Shown here piece after piece: positions 9,134 through 17,661 of a stretch of DNA of 64,000 bases (position 1 is the first letter of the stretch; every line of letters starts with the position of its first letter). A program made the position numbers and the translations under genes. Source of the stretch: CAJCJE01 sp963818685. Its GTDB lineage: Bacteria; Actinomycetota; Actinomycetes; Mycobacteriales; Pseudonocardiaceae. The stretch is from assembly GCA_963818685.1 (NCBI GenBank), contig CAWFTJ010000004.1, positions 620,001 through 684,000 of the forward strand, written 5' to 3'. The notes under the pieces are model-generated. The model was not told the DNA's origin and ran no database searches. It saw only the letters and a program-made list of their open reading frames with translations.

Positions 9134-9940
9134 ATGAAAACCCAGAAAGGCCGCCTGCGGCGCACCGCTGACCAGCGACGAGGGCCTCGGCGGCGCTGGA
9201 TCGTAGCCGTCATCGGTATCGTGGTTGTCGCCGCCGCGGTCGGGGTGACCACGTTCCTGCTCGTGAGCAGCGGTTCAGGCCCTGCCGGTCCACGTCCATT
9301 GACCTCGGACGAGGTGAATCAACTGGCAATCACGCGATTTCGCAATTACCAGGTGGGTGGCCGCGCGGTGACGATCACCGTGCCGAGCACCGCTGGTGGG
9401 CTGACCATCACCGGGTCCATCGACTACCGCGCCAAACTCGGTTACGGCGTTGTGCGCGGCGCCGGGCGCGATACATCCAGCGATGGCTTGATCGAGTGGA
9501 CGACCACCACCGTGCTTGTCCACCCGATGACGAGCACCCCGGCGCAGGCGCCGGCCTCGCCGCCCGGGTCGGAGTGGTTCAGCCGTCCGCTGCAAACGTC
9601 GGGCAGTTCGCTGGACAGTGCGTTGGCCATCGCGCTCAGCCTCGGGAGCGACCGGCCGGACAATGCCGAACTGCTGCCCCAGAACGGTGCCGCCCTTGTC
9701 GGTCAGGACCAGCTGGACGGCCATCAGGTGAACATCATGACCGGGCCGAACGCCCACACGCAGACCGGTACGGCCGAGACCGGTACGGCAGGAAACGTCC
9801 GCTACTGGATCGGCGCGGATGGCACCATGTATCGGGTCCAGGCGAGCGTGGCTTCCGAGTCGCAGCCGATGGTCATCGATTTCGACACTCAGAAATACGT
9901 ACCGGTTCAGCCGGTGCCCGGAGTCACCCCGACGCGGTAG
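9134..9940 (+). CDS. Membrane-anchored hypothetical protein, LppX/LprAFG-like in size
   Basis: A 268-aa protein divergent from the surface-protein gene. The ATG at 9134 is preferred; a GTG at 9125 is possible, and no strong ribosome site is visible. A very basic N-terminus (KGRLRRTADQRRGPRRRW) precedes one membrane helix (about residues 22-42), so the rest is outside the cell. The extracellular part is rich in Thr/Gly/Pro with an ITVPSTAGGLTITGSIDYRA stretch and a late VRYWIGADGTMYRVQA beta motif. No catalytic motif is seen. Its layout resembles mycobacterial-type lipoprotein-fold proteins, but no cysteine lipobox is present. Function unknown. Confidence 0.65.
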   Translation: MKTQKGRLRRTADQRRGPRRRWIVAVIGIVVVAAAVGVTTFLLVSSGSGPAGPRPLTSDEVNQLAITRFRNYQVGGRAVTITVPSTAGGLTITGSIDYRAKLGYGVVRGAGRDTSSDGLIEWTTTTVLVHPMTSTPAQAPASPPGSEWFSRPLQTSGSSLDSALAIALSLGSDRPDNAELLPQNGAALVGQDQLDGHQVNIMTGPNAHTQTGTAETGTAGNVRYWIGADGTMYRVQASVASESQPMVIDFDTQKYVPVQPVPGVTPTR

Positions 9941-9958
9941 CCGCCATTCAAGACGCAT

Positions 9959-11314
9959 TCAGGGCGTCTGCACCCGCGCGCTGTCGGCGAGCAGCGACAC
10001 CGACGGCACCGGGGTGTTCGCGATGTCCGGCAGCGTCGGAACGGCCGGAACAGCCGTGGCGCCGGTGGTGGTGGCGTTCGGGAACTGCGACTGTGCGCGC
10101 GGCGGAGCTACCTCGGTGAACGGGATACCGCCAGGTGCCGATGGCATCGCCCACGTGCCGGACGGCGTGGACGACTGCGTGGACGACTGTCCCGGAGCCG
10201 GGCAGGCCGCGGTTGTCGCGAGCGCGGCGGGCACCGTCGTCCGCAGATCGTTGCCCAGCAGGCAGTTGCCCCGTCCCTGTGTACCGTCCGGGAATGTCCA
10301 GCCGACGTCAACACCGTTGGCGGCGAAGGTGTTGGCCACGATCTGGTTGTCATCAGGCGGTAGATCAGCGCTGGCGGTGATCACCAGTCCCGCGTTGACA
10401 TTGTCCTCGATGCGATTGCGGAGAAACCGGTTGGCGCTGCCGCCATCGATACCGACGCCGATGCCCCACCCGCCATCGGCCTGTTCCGGGGTCTGTTGCT
10501 GCTGGTTGGCCGCGATCAGGTTGCCGACGACGACGGCCCCCTGCTGCGGAAGCAGCTTCTCCTGATGGTCGGAGTCGGTGGTGAGACCGACCCGATTACC
10601 GACAAGACGGTTACCCACCACGTACATGTCGCCACTGGCGTTGGTGCCTTCATAGCCGACCGCGTTGAGTTCGGCGATATTGTCCCGCACCACGATCCGA
10701 CACGGTTTGCACTGGCCGACATAGATCCCGGAGTCCGCCCCACCGGAGGTGTACGAGTGCTCGATGACACCGTCCTGTGCGGAGAACGCGTAGATGCCGT
10801 ACAGCCCGTTACGGGTCGCGGTCACATAGGAGACCAGGAATGATCGTAGGAAAGTGACCGGCTCGTTACCGGTGTCGTAGCCGCCGTTGTGTCCAGGCAA
10901 TCCGGCAGCCACCTTCGCCGAACCGGTGACCAGTATCCCGTTCTGAGTGTTGTTCTCCACGGTCAGGTTCTCCACGGCCACCCCGGGTGCGGCGACAACA
11001 ACGCCGTTCGCCTGTAGCAACCGGCCGTCGATAACGACCTTGTCCCGAGACTCGCCACGAAGGGTAACGTCAGCGGTGGTGACCTTCACCGACTCGTGGT
11101 ACACGCCCGGCGCGACCAATACGAGATCACCAGGCTGAGCGAGGGACACCGCGGCTGAGATCGTCGGGGCGTCCGCCGGCACGCGGATCGTCACATGCGC
11201 CCCGGCCGGTCGCCGCCCCTGAGCTGATCCGTCATCGTCGGTGCCACAGCCGGCCAGCATCAGCGTCAGTGTGCCCAGCATCGCGACCATCACACGAAGA
11301 CTGAAACGCGGCAT
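9959..11314 (-). CDS. Right-handed parallel beta-helix repeat lipoprotein
   Basis: A 451-aa protein starting at ATG 11314. The lipoprotein signal ends in LTLMLAGCGTDD (lipobox LAGC). The mature part is a chain of beta-helix rungs with Asn ladders (VENLTVENNTQNGILVTGSA; SGIYVGQCKPCRIVVRDNIA), the PbH1/NosD-like fold of carbohydrate-binding or -cleaving proteins. A Pro/Thr-rich low-complexity tail closes it. It would sit on the outer face of the membrane. It is divergent from the DyP peroxidase with only 64 bp between starts, so the two probably share a promoter region. No lyase catalytic residues can be assigned. Confidence 0.8.
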   Translation of the reverse strand: MPRFSLRVMVAMLGTLTLMLAGCGTDDDGSAQGRRPAGAHVTIRVPADAPTISAAVSLAQPGDLVLVAPGVYHESVKVTTADVTLRGESRDKVVIDGRLLQANGVVVAAPGVAVENLTVENNTQNGILVTGSAKVAAGLPGHNGGYDTGNEPVTFLRSFLVSYVTATRNGLYGIYAFSAQDGVIEHSYTSGGADSGIYVGQCKPCRIVVRDNIAELNAVGYEGTNASGDMYVVGNRLVGNRVGLTTDSDHQEKLLPQQGAVVVGNLIAANQQQQTPEQADGGWGIGVGIDGGSANRFLRNRIEDNVNAGLVITASADLPPDDNQIVANTFAANGVDVGWTFPDGTQGRGNCLLGNDLRTTVPAALATTAACPAPGQSSTQSSTPSGTWAMPSAPGGIPFTEVAPPRAQSQFPNATTTGATAVPAVPTLPDIANTPVPSVSLLADSARVQTP

Positions 11315-11378
11315 GATTTCCAGTCTGGCACGGGTGCCGGCTTCGCCTGCGGCAGGGCGGGTGTGGCACTCTCGCGCC

Positions 11379-12554
11379 ATGGGCCGAGCCGATCCGCACC
11401 CGTCACGTCGCGCGTTCCTCGGTGTCGCCGGTGCCGTGGTAGCTGCCGGCCTCACCGCTGGCTGCGAATCGCGTTCCGCCTCGTCGGGCCGGCCCGATGC
11501 GCCAGCGTCGGCTACGCCAGTGTCATCGTCGGGCCGTCATCAGGCGGGCATCACGCTCCCGCAACCGGCCCAGCCCAACCTGCTGGTCGTCATCGGCGAC
11601 CTCGCTGACGGCGTGGCTGTCGGTCCATTACTGGCCGAACTCGGCCAGACAATCCGCACACTCACCGCGGGAACCGATGCACGGCTGCTGGGCCTGTCGC
11701 CCGGCGACCTCACAGTGACGATCGGAGTAGGCCCCCGACTGGTGCGCTCGGTCGACCCGTCCCTACCCGGCGCGAACGATCTCCCACAGTTCTCCCGTGA
11801 GCAGATCGCCCCCCAAACACGCGGCGGTGACCTGCTGATACAGATCTGCGCCAGCGACGCCCTGGTAACACCGGTCGCCGCCGCCGCACTCCTGGACCAA
11901 GCCGGTGACCGGATACACGAACGCTGGCGACAGTCCGGGCACCGCGGTCCTAACATTCCGCTCGATCACGGCCTCACCGCGCCACGCAACCTGTTCGGCT
12001 TCATCGACGGCATCGTCGGTCCGCACACCGTTGCCGCACAACAACAAGACCTGTGGCTGACCGGACCTGCCCCGGTTGCCGACGGCACGATTGCCGTAAT
12101 CCGGCGCATGCAACTGGACCTGTCTCGATTCGCCACACTGTCCGTTGCCGACCAGGAAGCGGTCTTCGGTCGACGCCGCGCCACCGGAGCCCCGCTCTCT
12201 GGTGGCACCATCACCACAGACGTGGACCTCGGCGCCAAAACATCCGACGGACGCTATCTCGTGCCGGCAAACGCCCACGCCCGCAGGGCCCACGCCAACA
12301 TCGTCGGCGTCGGCCTCATGCTGCGCCGCTCCTACAGCACCGACGAACCCACCGCCGGCCTGCTGTTCATCAGCTTCCAGAACGACATCCGAACCTTCAC
12401 CAACACCCTCACCCACATGGACAACGCCGACGCACTGCTGCCCTTCACCACCACCACGGCAAGTGCGACCTTCCTGATACTGCCCGGTTTCGACCAACAA
12501 CACCCGCTCGGCGCCACGCTGTTCAGCCGGGGTCGACGAGCGGGCGCGGCGTAG
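11379..12554 (+). CDS. DyP-type heme peroxidase, Tat-exported lipoprotein
   Basis: A 391-aa protein. The N-terminus is a twin-arginine signal (SRRAFLGVAGAVVAAG) that ends in a lipobox-like LTAGC, so it is probably exported folded with its heme and lipid-anchored. The diagnostic DyP motif GFIDG (catalytic Asp), the distal Arg in LMLRRSYS and the probable proximal heme His in HARRAHANIVG are present. DyP enzymes oxidise dyes, phenolics or other substrates with H2O2; related EfeB proteins serve iron uptake, but no efeO/efeU is seen here. Its 3' end overlaps the converging MFS gene by 32 bp. Confidence 0.88.
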   Translation: MGRADPHPSRRAFLGVAGAVVAAGLTAGCESRSASSGRPDAPASATPVSSSGRHQAGITLPQPAQPNLLVVIGDLADGVAVGPLLAELGQTIRTLTAGTDARLLGLSPGDLTVTIGVGPRLVRSVDPSLPGANDLPQFSREQIAPQTRGGDLLIQICASDALVTPVAAAALLDQAGDRIHERWRQSGHRGPNIPLDHGLTAPRNLFGFIDGIVGPHTVAAQQQDLWLTGPAPVADGTIAVIRRMQLDLSRFATLSVADQEAVFGRRRATGAPLSGGTITTDVDLGAKTSDGRYLVPANAHARRAHANIVGVGLMLRRSYSTDEPTAGLLFISFQNDIRTFTNTLTHMDNADALLPFTTTTASATFLILPGFDQQHPLGATLFSRGRRAGAA

Positions 12555-13770
12555 TAGCTCGAACCCACGACCTCGTCGCACCCAGGGCCAACACCACGCC
12601 TACCGCTCCCGCGCCCGCGATCACCACCGCCGGGGTCAGCACCTGGGCGACCAAACCAGCGAGCACGACACCAATGCCCTGCGAGACGCGCAGGCTGGCC
12701 TGTGCCAAGCCCACTGCCTGCCCGCGCACCGCGCCTGGCGCGGACCGCACGAACAACGCGTTCGCGATGGAGTTGTACGCCGACCCGATACCGCTGACGA
12801 ACCACAACGCGACCGACACGGCCACCGGAGGAGCCCACAGACAGGGCACCAGCACCAGGCACGTCAGAATCGCCAGCGGGCCCAGCAGCCGCTCACGCAG
12901 CTCGGGGCGCAGCCGTTTGAACGTCAACAGTCCCGCAACAGTGCCTGCCGGGTTCGCGGCGAGCAACAGCCCCACCGCCAGAGTGCCGCCCCGGATCTGC
13001 GCCGCATAGGGCACCGCCAAACCCTCCGGGATGACATACGTACCTGACACGCACGCGATCCCGATCAACGTCCGCAACCGAGGATTGCTGAGCACGACAT
13101 GCGCGCCACCGCGCAGCGTCACCCACCAGCGAGCCCACCACCCGCCCTGGTCGGCGGCGGCAGCAGCGTCCGCCGGCCGGTGCGGTCCAACCATCGTCGA
13201 GACCAGCACCGCCGACAGCACGAAGGTCGCGGCATCCGCGATCAGTGCCCCGCTCGTGCCGAGCGCCGTGACCACGACCGCGCCGAGACCGAATCCGAGG
13301 ACCAACGAGGTCTGGTAGGTGGTGCTCATCAACGCCGTGGCGACGACCAACCGATCACCACGCAGCGCTTCCGCAAGCAGCGCGCTACGGGCAGCGGCGA
13401 ACGGCGACATCAGCAACTGTGCGGCGACCAACGTCACGACCACCGCGGACAACGGCAATCCTGGCAGTGCCATCAGCGCGACAAGGACGGCCCGGATCAC
13501 GTCCGTGCCGACCATGACCATCCGGCGCGAGTACCGATCCGCCAAGCCGGACAGCATCGGGCCGCCGACGAGGTCCGGAAGGAAGGTCAACGCGTAGGCC
13601 AGCGCCGTCAAGGCCGGGGAGCCGGTGCGGCTGTACACGAGAATGGACACGGCGACACGCGCAAGCTGATCACCGGCAACCGAGAGTGCGTACGCCAACC
13701 AGACGACTCGAAATTCTCTGACGCCGAACACTTCCCGTGTTCGCGCCGCGCGACCGTCATCGTCTGCCAT
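12523..13770 (-). CDS. MFS transporter
   Basis: A 415-aa protein with about 12 hydrophobic segments. The cytoplasmic loop between helices 2 and 3 has the MFS signature variant GLADRYSRRMVMVGTD, and a central basic loop separates the halves. The N-terminus FGVREFRVVWLAYALSVAGD is typical of the MFS_3/enterobactin-exporter-like drug and siderophore efflux group in actinomycetes. The substrate is unknown. It stands alone on the minus strand and overlaps the 3' end of the peroxidase gene, so it is convergent rather than in an operon with it. Confidence 0.85.
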   Translation of the reverse strand: MADDDGRAARTREVFGVREFRVVWLAYALSVAGDQLARVAVSILVYSRTGSPALTALAYALTFLPDLVGGPMLSGLADRYSRRMVMVGTDVIRAVLVALMALPGLPLSAVVVTLVAAQLLMSPFAAARSALLAEALRGDRLVVATALMSTTYQTSLVLGFGLGAVVVTALGTSGALIADAATFVLSAVLVSTMVGPHRPADAAAAADQGGWWARWWVTLRGGAHVVLSNPRLRTLIGIACVSGTYVIPEGLAVPYAAQIRGGTLAVGLLLAANPAGTVAGLLTFKRLRPELRERLLGPLAILTCLVLVPCLWAPPVAVSVALWFVSGIGSAYNSIANALFVRSAPGAVRGQAVGLAQASLRVSQGIGVVLAGLVAQVLTPAVVIAGAGAVGVVLALGATRSWVRATTPRPLVDPG

Positions 13771-13851
13771 CGCCCCTGCGCCTCACGCCTGGTTGACTGC
13801 GCCCGGCCACTATCGCACATCCCCATGCGGCCCTGACGGGCCCGGATCGGC

Positions 13852-15060
13852 TCAGTGCGGCGTGAAGTCCTGGTTCGTGCCCGGCGCGTTCTTGCACGGC
13901 CACTGGTCCAGCTGCTGGCCGGTGCTGGCGCTGGCACCGTAAACGTCCAGACACAGCCCGCTGTTCAGATCCTTGAACTGGTAGGAGCCATCCGACTGCT
14001 GCTGCGCCAACCACTGGCTCGCCGCGTCACCGCTGACCGGCTCCCGCACGATGTCGGCCTGGCCCTGCGCGGTGGAACCACCCAGCACGGTGACGTCCTG
14101 ACCGGAATTCGCCAACTGTAGTTCGCCATAGCCGTTGGCGGTGGGCACGAACTGGACCTGTTGGTTCGGCTGCCCGGTGCAGGTCCACTGATCGATGATC
14201 GCGCCCGCGTTGCTGGTGTTCCCATAGCCATCCAGACACAGACCGTCGCTGACGATCCGCAGTGCGACGTTGCCAGCGGGAAAGCCTCCTCCGGTGTTGC
14301 CTCCGGACGTGGGCCCCGCGCTGGCGATGATCGACTGCGCGGCCGGCGGCCACTGGCCGTTGCTGACGATGGTCGCCTGGGTGAAGTGTACGTTCGTGCC
14401 GTTGTTCGTGTAGCCACCGACGTTGGAGTAGTCGGTACCGAAGGTGATGTTGTTGACCGTCGGCGTCCAGATGTAGGTCCAGTCGGCCGGCCCCTGGGTG
14501 ATGTCCCAGACATTGTTCTGGATCTGCCACCACGAGCTGCCTTCGTCGGGGTACACCCCACCCTGCCCGGTACCCACGTTGCCGGAGATGACCGACGTGA
14601 GCGAACCGTTCCCGCCGCCCTGGCCACCGAGGACGTAGATGAACGCGTTGTCCCGCAGCCATCTGCATGACGTTGTCGATGGTGTTGTCCACGATCTGGT
14701 TGCCACCCGCGTAGTCGGTGCCGTGCCGGCAGGTGGACAGGCCCTGCGCGGACTGCATCGCACACGAGGACTGCCAGCCCCAGCCCCAGCCGAGGTTGAT
14801 GCCGCCGTAGGGCTCGTAGCCGACCTCGTTATGCGAGATCACCACGGTGAGCGTGTCGTTCGCGGTCATCAGCGCCGTCGCGGTCTGGTAGTAGTCGTCG
14901 GCCTCGCCCACATTGACACCGTTGGCGGCGGTCTGCGTCACCGTGCTGCCGGAGAGCGTGGAGTTCTGGGTGCCCTCGGCGACGTTGACCCCACTGTCCC
15001 CGGTGTCGATAACGGTGTCATTGCCGAGGTGGAACGGCTGCGACACTCCCAGCAGCGGCC
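13852..15060 (-). pseudogene. Secreted beta-helix protein with ricin-type lectin domain, truncated and frameshifted
   Basis: Read on the minus strand, the 5' part from about 15060 has beta-helix rungs (GDSGVNVAEGTQNSTLSG, VISHNEVGYEPYGGINLGWG). The frame then shifts near 14659, where one extra base splits DNVMQM from LRDNAFIYVLGGQGG. A ricin B-type beta-trefoil follows, with repeats LCLDGYGNTSNAGAIIDQW and LCLDVYGASASTGQQLDQW (Q-x-W motifs). No signal peptide or N-terminal domain remains; homology stops at about 15060, where foreign sequence starts. It was probably a secreted glycan-degrading enzyme cut off by insertion or recombination at the island edge. Confidence 0.75.
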
Positions 15061-15092
15061 AGAAACCGCACCGATGGAACCAAGGAGAAGGT

Positions 15093-15344
15093 ATGCCTAC
15101 CCTTACTCCTGTTCCCATCCCTGTGGTGCCCCTGATCGAGCACCTTACGAACGGACAATTCAACCAAAACGTGCAGAAACTCTCGAATGCGGCGCCTGTA
15201 GAATCGGATTCTCGTGAGCGCTCACTCTGTCGATGTGACTGCGGGCGTACGGTCTCCGGGAGACGCAAGTTCATCAACCAAGATCATTACAACATGTGGC
15301 TCAGTCGGGAACGATTCTTTGGACGCAACCGACGGCGTTCCTAG
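15093..15344 (+). CDS. Small basic Cys-containing protein of unknown function
   Basis: An 83-aa ORF with an AAGGAG ribosome site at 15082-15087, 5 nt before the ATG. The middle has a compact CRCDCG motif followed by GRRKFINQDHYNMW and a basic tail RFFGRNRRRS. The Cys cluster plus His could form a small zinc knuckle, but only three Cys are present, so this is uncertain. I do not recognise the family. It is the first gene inside the island next to the truncated lectin gene and is followed by a strong stem-loop. Start and length are well supported by the ribosome site. Confidence 0.55.
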   Translation: MPTLTPVPIPVVPLIEHLTNGQFNQNVQKLSNAAPVESDSRERSLCRCDCGRTVSGRRKFINQDHYNMWLSRERFFGRNRRRS

Positions 15345-15381
15345 AGGTCGGAACACAGCCGCCGAGTGTGTCGGACGTTTG

Positions 15382-15424
15382 CCAGATCCTACACACGGAA
15401 CCCAGTTCCGTGTGTAGGGTCTGG
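15382..15424. terminator. 20-bp near-perfect hairpin between convergent genes
   Basis: CCAGATCCTACACACGGAAC (15382-15401) and its reverse complement at 15405-15424 differ at one position (a G-U wobble) around a 3-nt CCA loop. No T-run follows. It lies between the microprotein stop and the converging gene at 15488, so a bidirectional terminator is the simplest reading. Confidence 0.55.
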
Positions 15425-15487
15425 GTTCGTTACTCACTGAAGACCGATGCGCAGATATCTGACGGAGAATTGCTGCGATGAATACTG

Positions 15488-16360
15488 TTATTTCTTCCTG
15501 CCTCGGCCGCGTTTGCGAGCTGTTCGCTTGGCCGCAGCCGGTATGCCATCACCAGGGGTGATAACGGTCGAGACGCTGACACCATCGAGCTTCCGTGCAA
15601 GTTGCGCCAGTGGGATACCCGTGCTCTTGCTCTCCTCAATAAGCTCCATGATTTTCTCACCCGAGATGGTATTGCCAGGCTCGGCAGCGATCATGGTCTG
15701 CAATCTAAAAGGCGCCGCCGACTCGTCCTTGGCGGTCCGCATATACGAGAGCAAGGCTTCGGGCTCGACTTCCTCCCTGGCCGCGCCGATGCCCATACCG
15801 TAAAGCTCTCTCCATACAACTTGTGGATTCTTGCCCAACTTGACATCAATCATCCACAGATCATCATCCGCGAGCGGTATGTGATGATCACTGTAGTCGA
15901 TGAAAGGCCGTCCATCGATGCGCATCTGGAAGTGATAGTGCGGCGGCTGGCCTCCATGGCTACCCTGCAAACAGCCGGGCGAGCAGGACATGGACCATTC
16001 CAGATTGTTGTACTTGATGGTCACATCGACAACGTTTTTGCCGTCGTGCTCTTCCTTGATGTCGTTGATGCCGCCCAGTGGCGTTTGTGCCGCCACTACC
16101 CATCTCAAGAACGCTTCGATTCTCGTGAGCTCAAACGCCTGATACAAGCTAGGAAAATTCTTCTTGCGGAAGCCAGATGGCATGAGGAGCCAGTGCATAC
16201 ACGGCTCATCCTCGCTGAACCCGTCAAGACTCCACTTGCAGATCCAACACAAGCCTTGCGCCATGGCAGCCTTGAACCCGACAAAGTCTCGTTTTGTCTT
16301 TGCGATACTTTGCCGATTTATCTCTGCAATTTCTTGTTCACTGAACGGCAGTTCAACCAC
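15488..16360 (-). CDS. Hypothetical protein with Cys/His cluster and basic tail
   Basis: A 290-aa protein starting with GTG at 16360. I do not recognise it. Visible features are CWICKWSLDGF...EPCMHWLL near residues 38-58 (C-x2-C, then C-x-H, possible metal site), a CSPGCLQGSHGGQPPHYHF segment around residue 126 with clustered His, and an Ala/Lys/Arg tail ending RKRGRGRKK. Codon choice is noticeably less GC-biased than in neighbouring chromosomal genes, suggesting transfer. It stands alone between the left island edge and the graspetide cluster. A nucleic-acid-binding role is possible from the tail but unproven. Confidence 0.6.
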   Translation of the reverse strand: MVELPFSEQEIAEINRQSIAKTKRDFVGFKAAMAQGLCWICKWSLDGFSEDEPCMHWLLMPSGFRKKNFPSLYQAFELTRIEAFLRWVVAAQTPLGGINDIKEEHDGKNVVDVTIKYNNLEWSMSCSPGCLQGSHGGQPPHYHFQMRIDGRPFIDYSDHHIPLADDDLWMIDVKLGKNPQVVWRELYGMGIGAAREEVEPEALLSYMRTAKDESAAPFRLQTMIAAEPGNTISGEKIMELIEESKSTGIPLAQLARKLDGVSVSTVITPGDGIPAAAKRTARKRGRGRKK

Positions 16361-16491
16361 TAGCTAATTGTAGCAGCCGCTGACAGTGGAGACATCAGCC
16401 TCAGTCTGCGGGGTGGCGCCTAGCGATTAACACCGACGCCACACGCATTAGAAGTGGCAACGTGGTGATCGAGCAAGTCAGCCCTCGTCCA

Positions 16492-17657
16492 CTACAGTGG
16501 CAACACCCACGCCCGCTCCGCCCCTGGAAGATTCACGACCTGTTCCCCCTCCGGCGAGATCGAAGTCGTGAAGTCCTGGGGATGTGGCTGGTCCAATCGC
16601 AGCCACAGCGCATGTGCCGCTTCCAACTCGTCCCACAGCCGCCGCTCGCCGCCTTGCGTCACCGCGCGCTCAGCTGCTGGGTCGGTCGGCAACTCGACCC
16701 GTGCCCAGGCTTGGCTGCGCGGATCGGTGAGGCAGAAGTACGTCGGGCCGCCCGTGATGCCAACCTGCCCTGCCTCGGTTCCCGGCAAGGCAAGCTGCGC
16801 GAAGAAGGCGAAACCGCGGTTGCGGAGCACGGCCGGATCGAGGCTGGTCTGGCGCTGCTGGCCTGGCTCGTTGACCGCGCGCGACGACAGCTCAGGCAGC
16901 GTCTGGAACGGCTGCTGCTCACTGCGCAGCGGCATGAAGTACACCGTCTCGGCCAGGAACCGGCCCTGCGCGGACTGGTCGGCATCCACGGTCAGCAGCG
17001 CCAGGTTGCCCGCGAAACTGCCCGCAGGTCCACCAGGATCTTCCCGCCCGGCCGGACCTGGCTGGTCCAGGCCGGTGGCACCCGCCGCAACGACGCTGTC
17101 GCGATGATCCGGTCGTACGGGGCACGCGGTTCGTAGCCCTGGTAGCCATCCCCGGCTGCGAGCGTCGGCGTCAGGCCGAGAGCCTGGAGCCGCTCCCGGG
17201 CCTGCGCCACGCAGGCCGGTTTGATATCCACCGACGTCACCGCGCCCGACCCGAGGCGGTGGGCCAGCAGCCCGGCCGTCCAGCCGGTTCCCGTCCCGAC
17301 CTCCAGGACGGACTGTCCCTCGGCGACCTCGCTTGATTCCAGCATGATGGCCACGACCGCAGGCGCCGAGCACGACGTGGTGGCAATGCCCAGTTCCTCC
17401 AGGTCGGTCAGGAGTGGCTTGGCTTGGTAAGCCGCACGCAGCCAGTCCTCGCGGCGGTCGAGATCGGCGACATCCAGGGCCGGACGCCCCACCTGATCCG
17501 GCAAGGTGAACCGAGGCACGAACAGGTGCCGGGGAACCGCCGCGAACGCCGCCCGCCACGCCGGGGAGGACAGCGTCCCCTTCCTCACCAACTCCTCGAT
17601 GAGCCCCTGGTTCAACTCGTCGGCCAGGTGCTGGAGCCGGCCGTCCAGCTCAATCAC
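16492..17657 (-). pseudogene. tgmC: PIMT-like O-methyltransferase of graspetide cluster (TgmC-like), frameshifted
   Basis: The GTG at 17657 lies just after the likely TGA of the ATP-grasp gene (17662-17664). The N-terminal part has FAAVPRHLFVPRF and the SAM site VLEVGTGTGWTAGLLAHRLG, as in protein-L-isoaspartate O-methyltransferases. The C-terminal part (FFAQLALPGTEAG, DELEAAHALWLRLDQPHPQD) matches the extension of the graspetide-associated subfamily. Near 17021-17023 one G is missing from a G run, so KILVDLR is cut from SFAGNLALLTVD. Relatives methylate an Asp of the modified precursor to make an aspartimide. Loss of function or sequence error are both possible. Confidence 0.75.
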
Positions 17658-17661
17658 GTGG

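Noticed and set aside
15046..15056. CTGCGACAC shared with the tRNA-Arg region as the island's other att half
   Set aside because: Nine bases in GC-rich DNA is too short, and no longer copy of the tRNA 3' end was found near 15 kb. Mentioned only as a lead.
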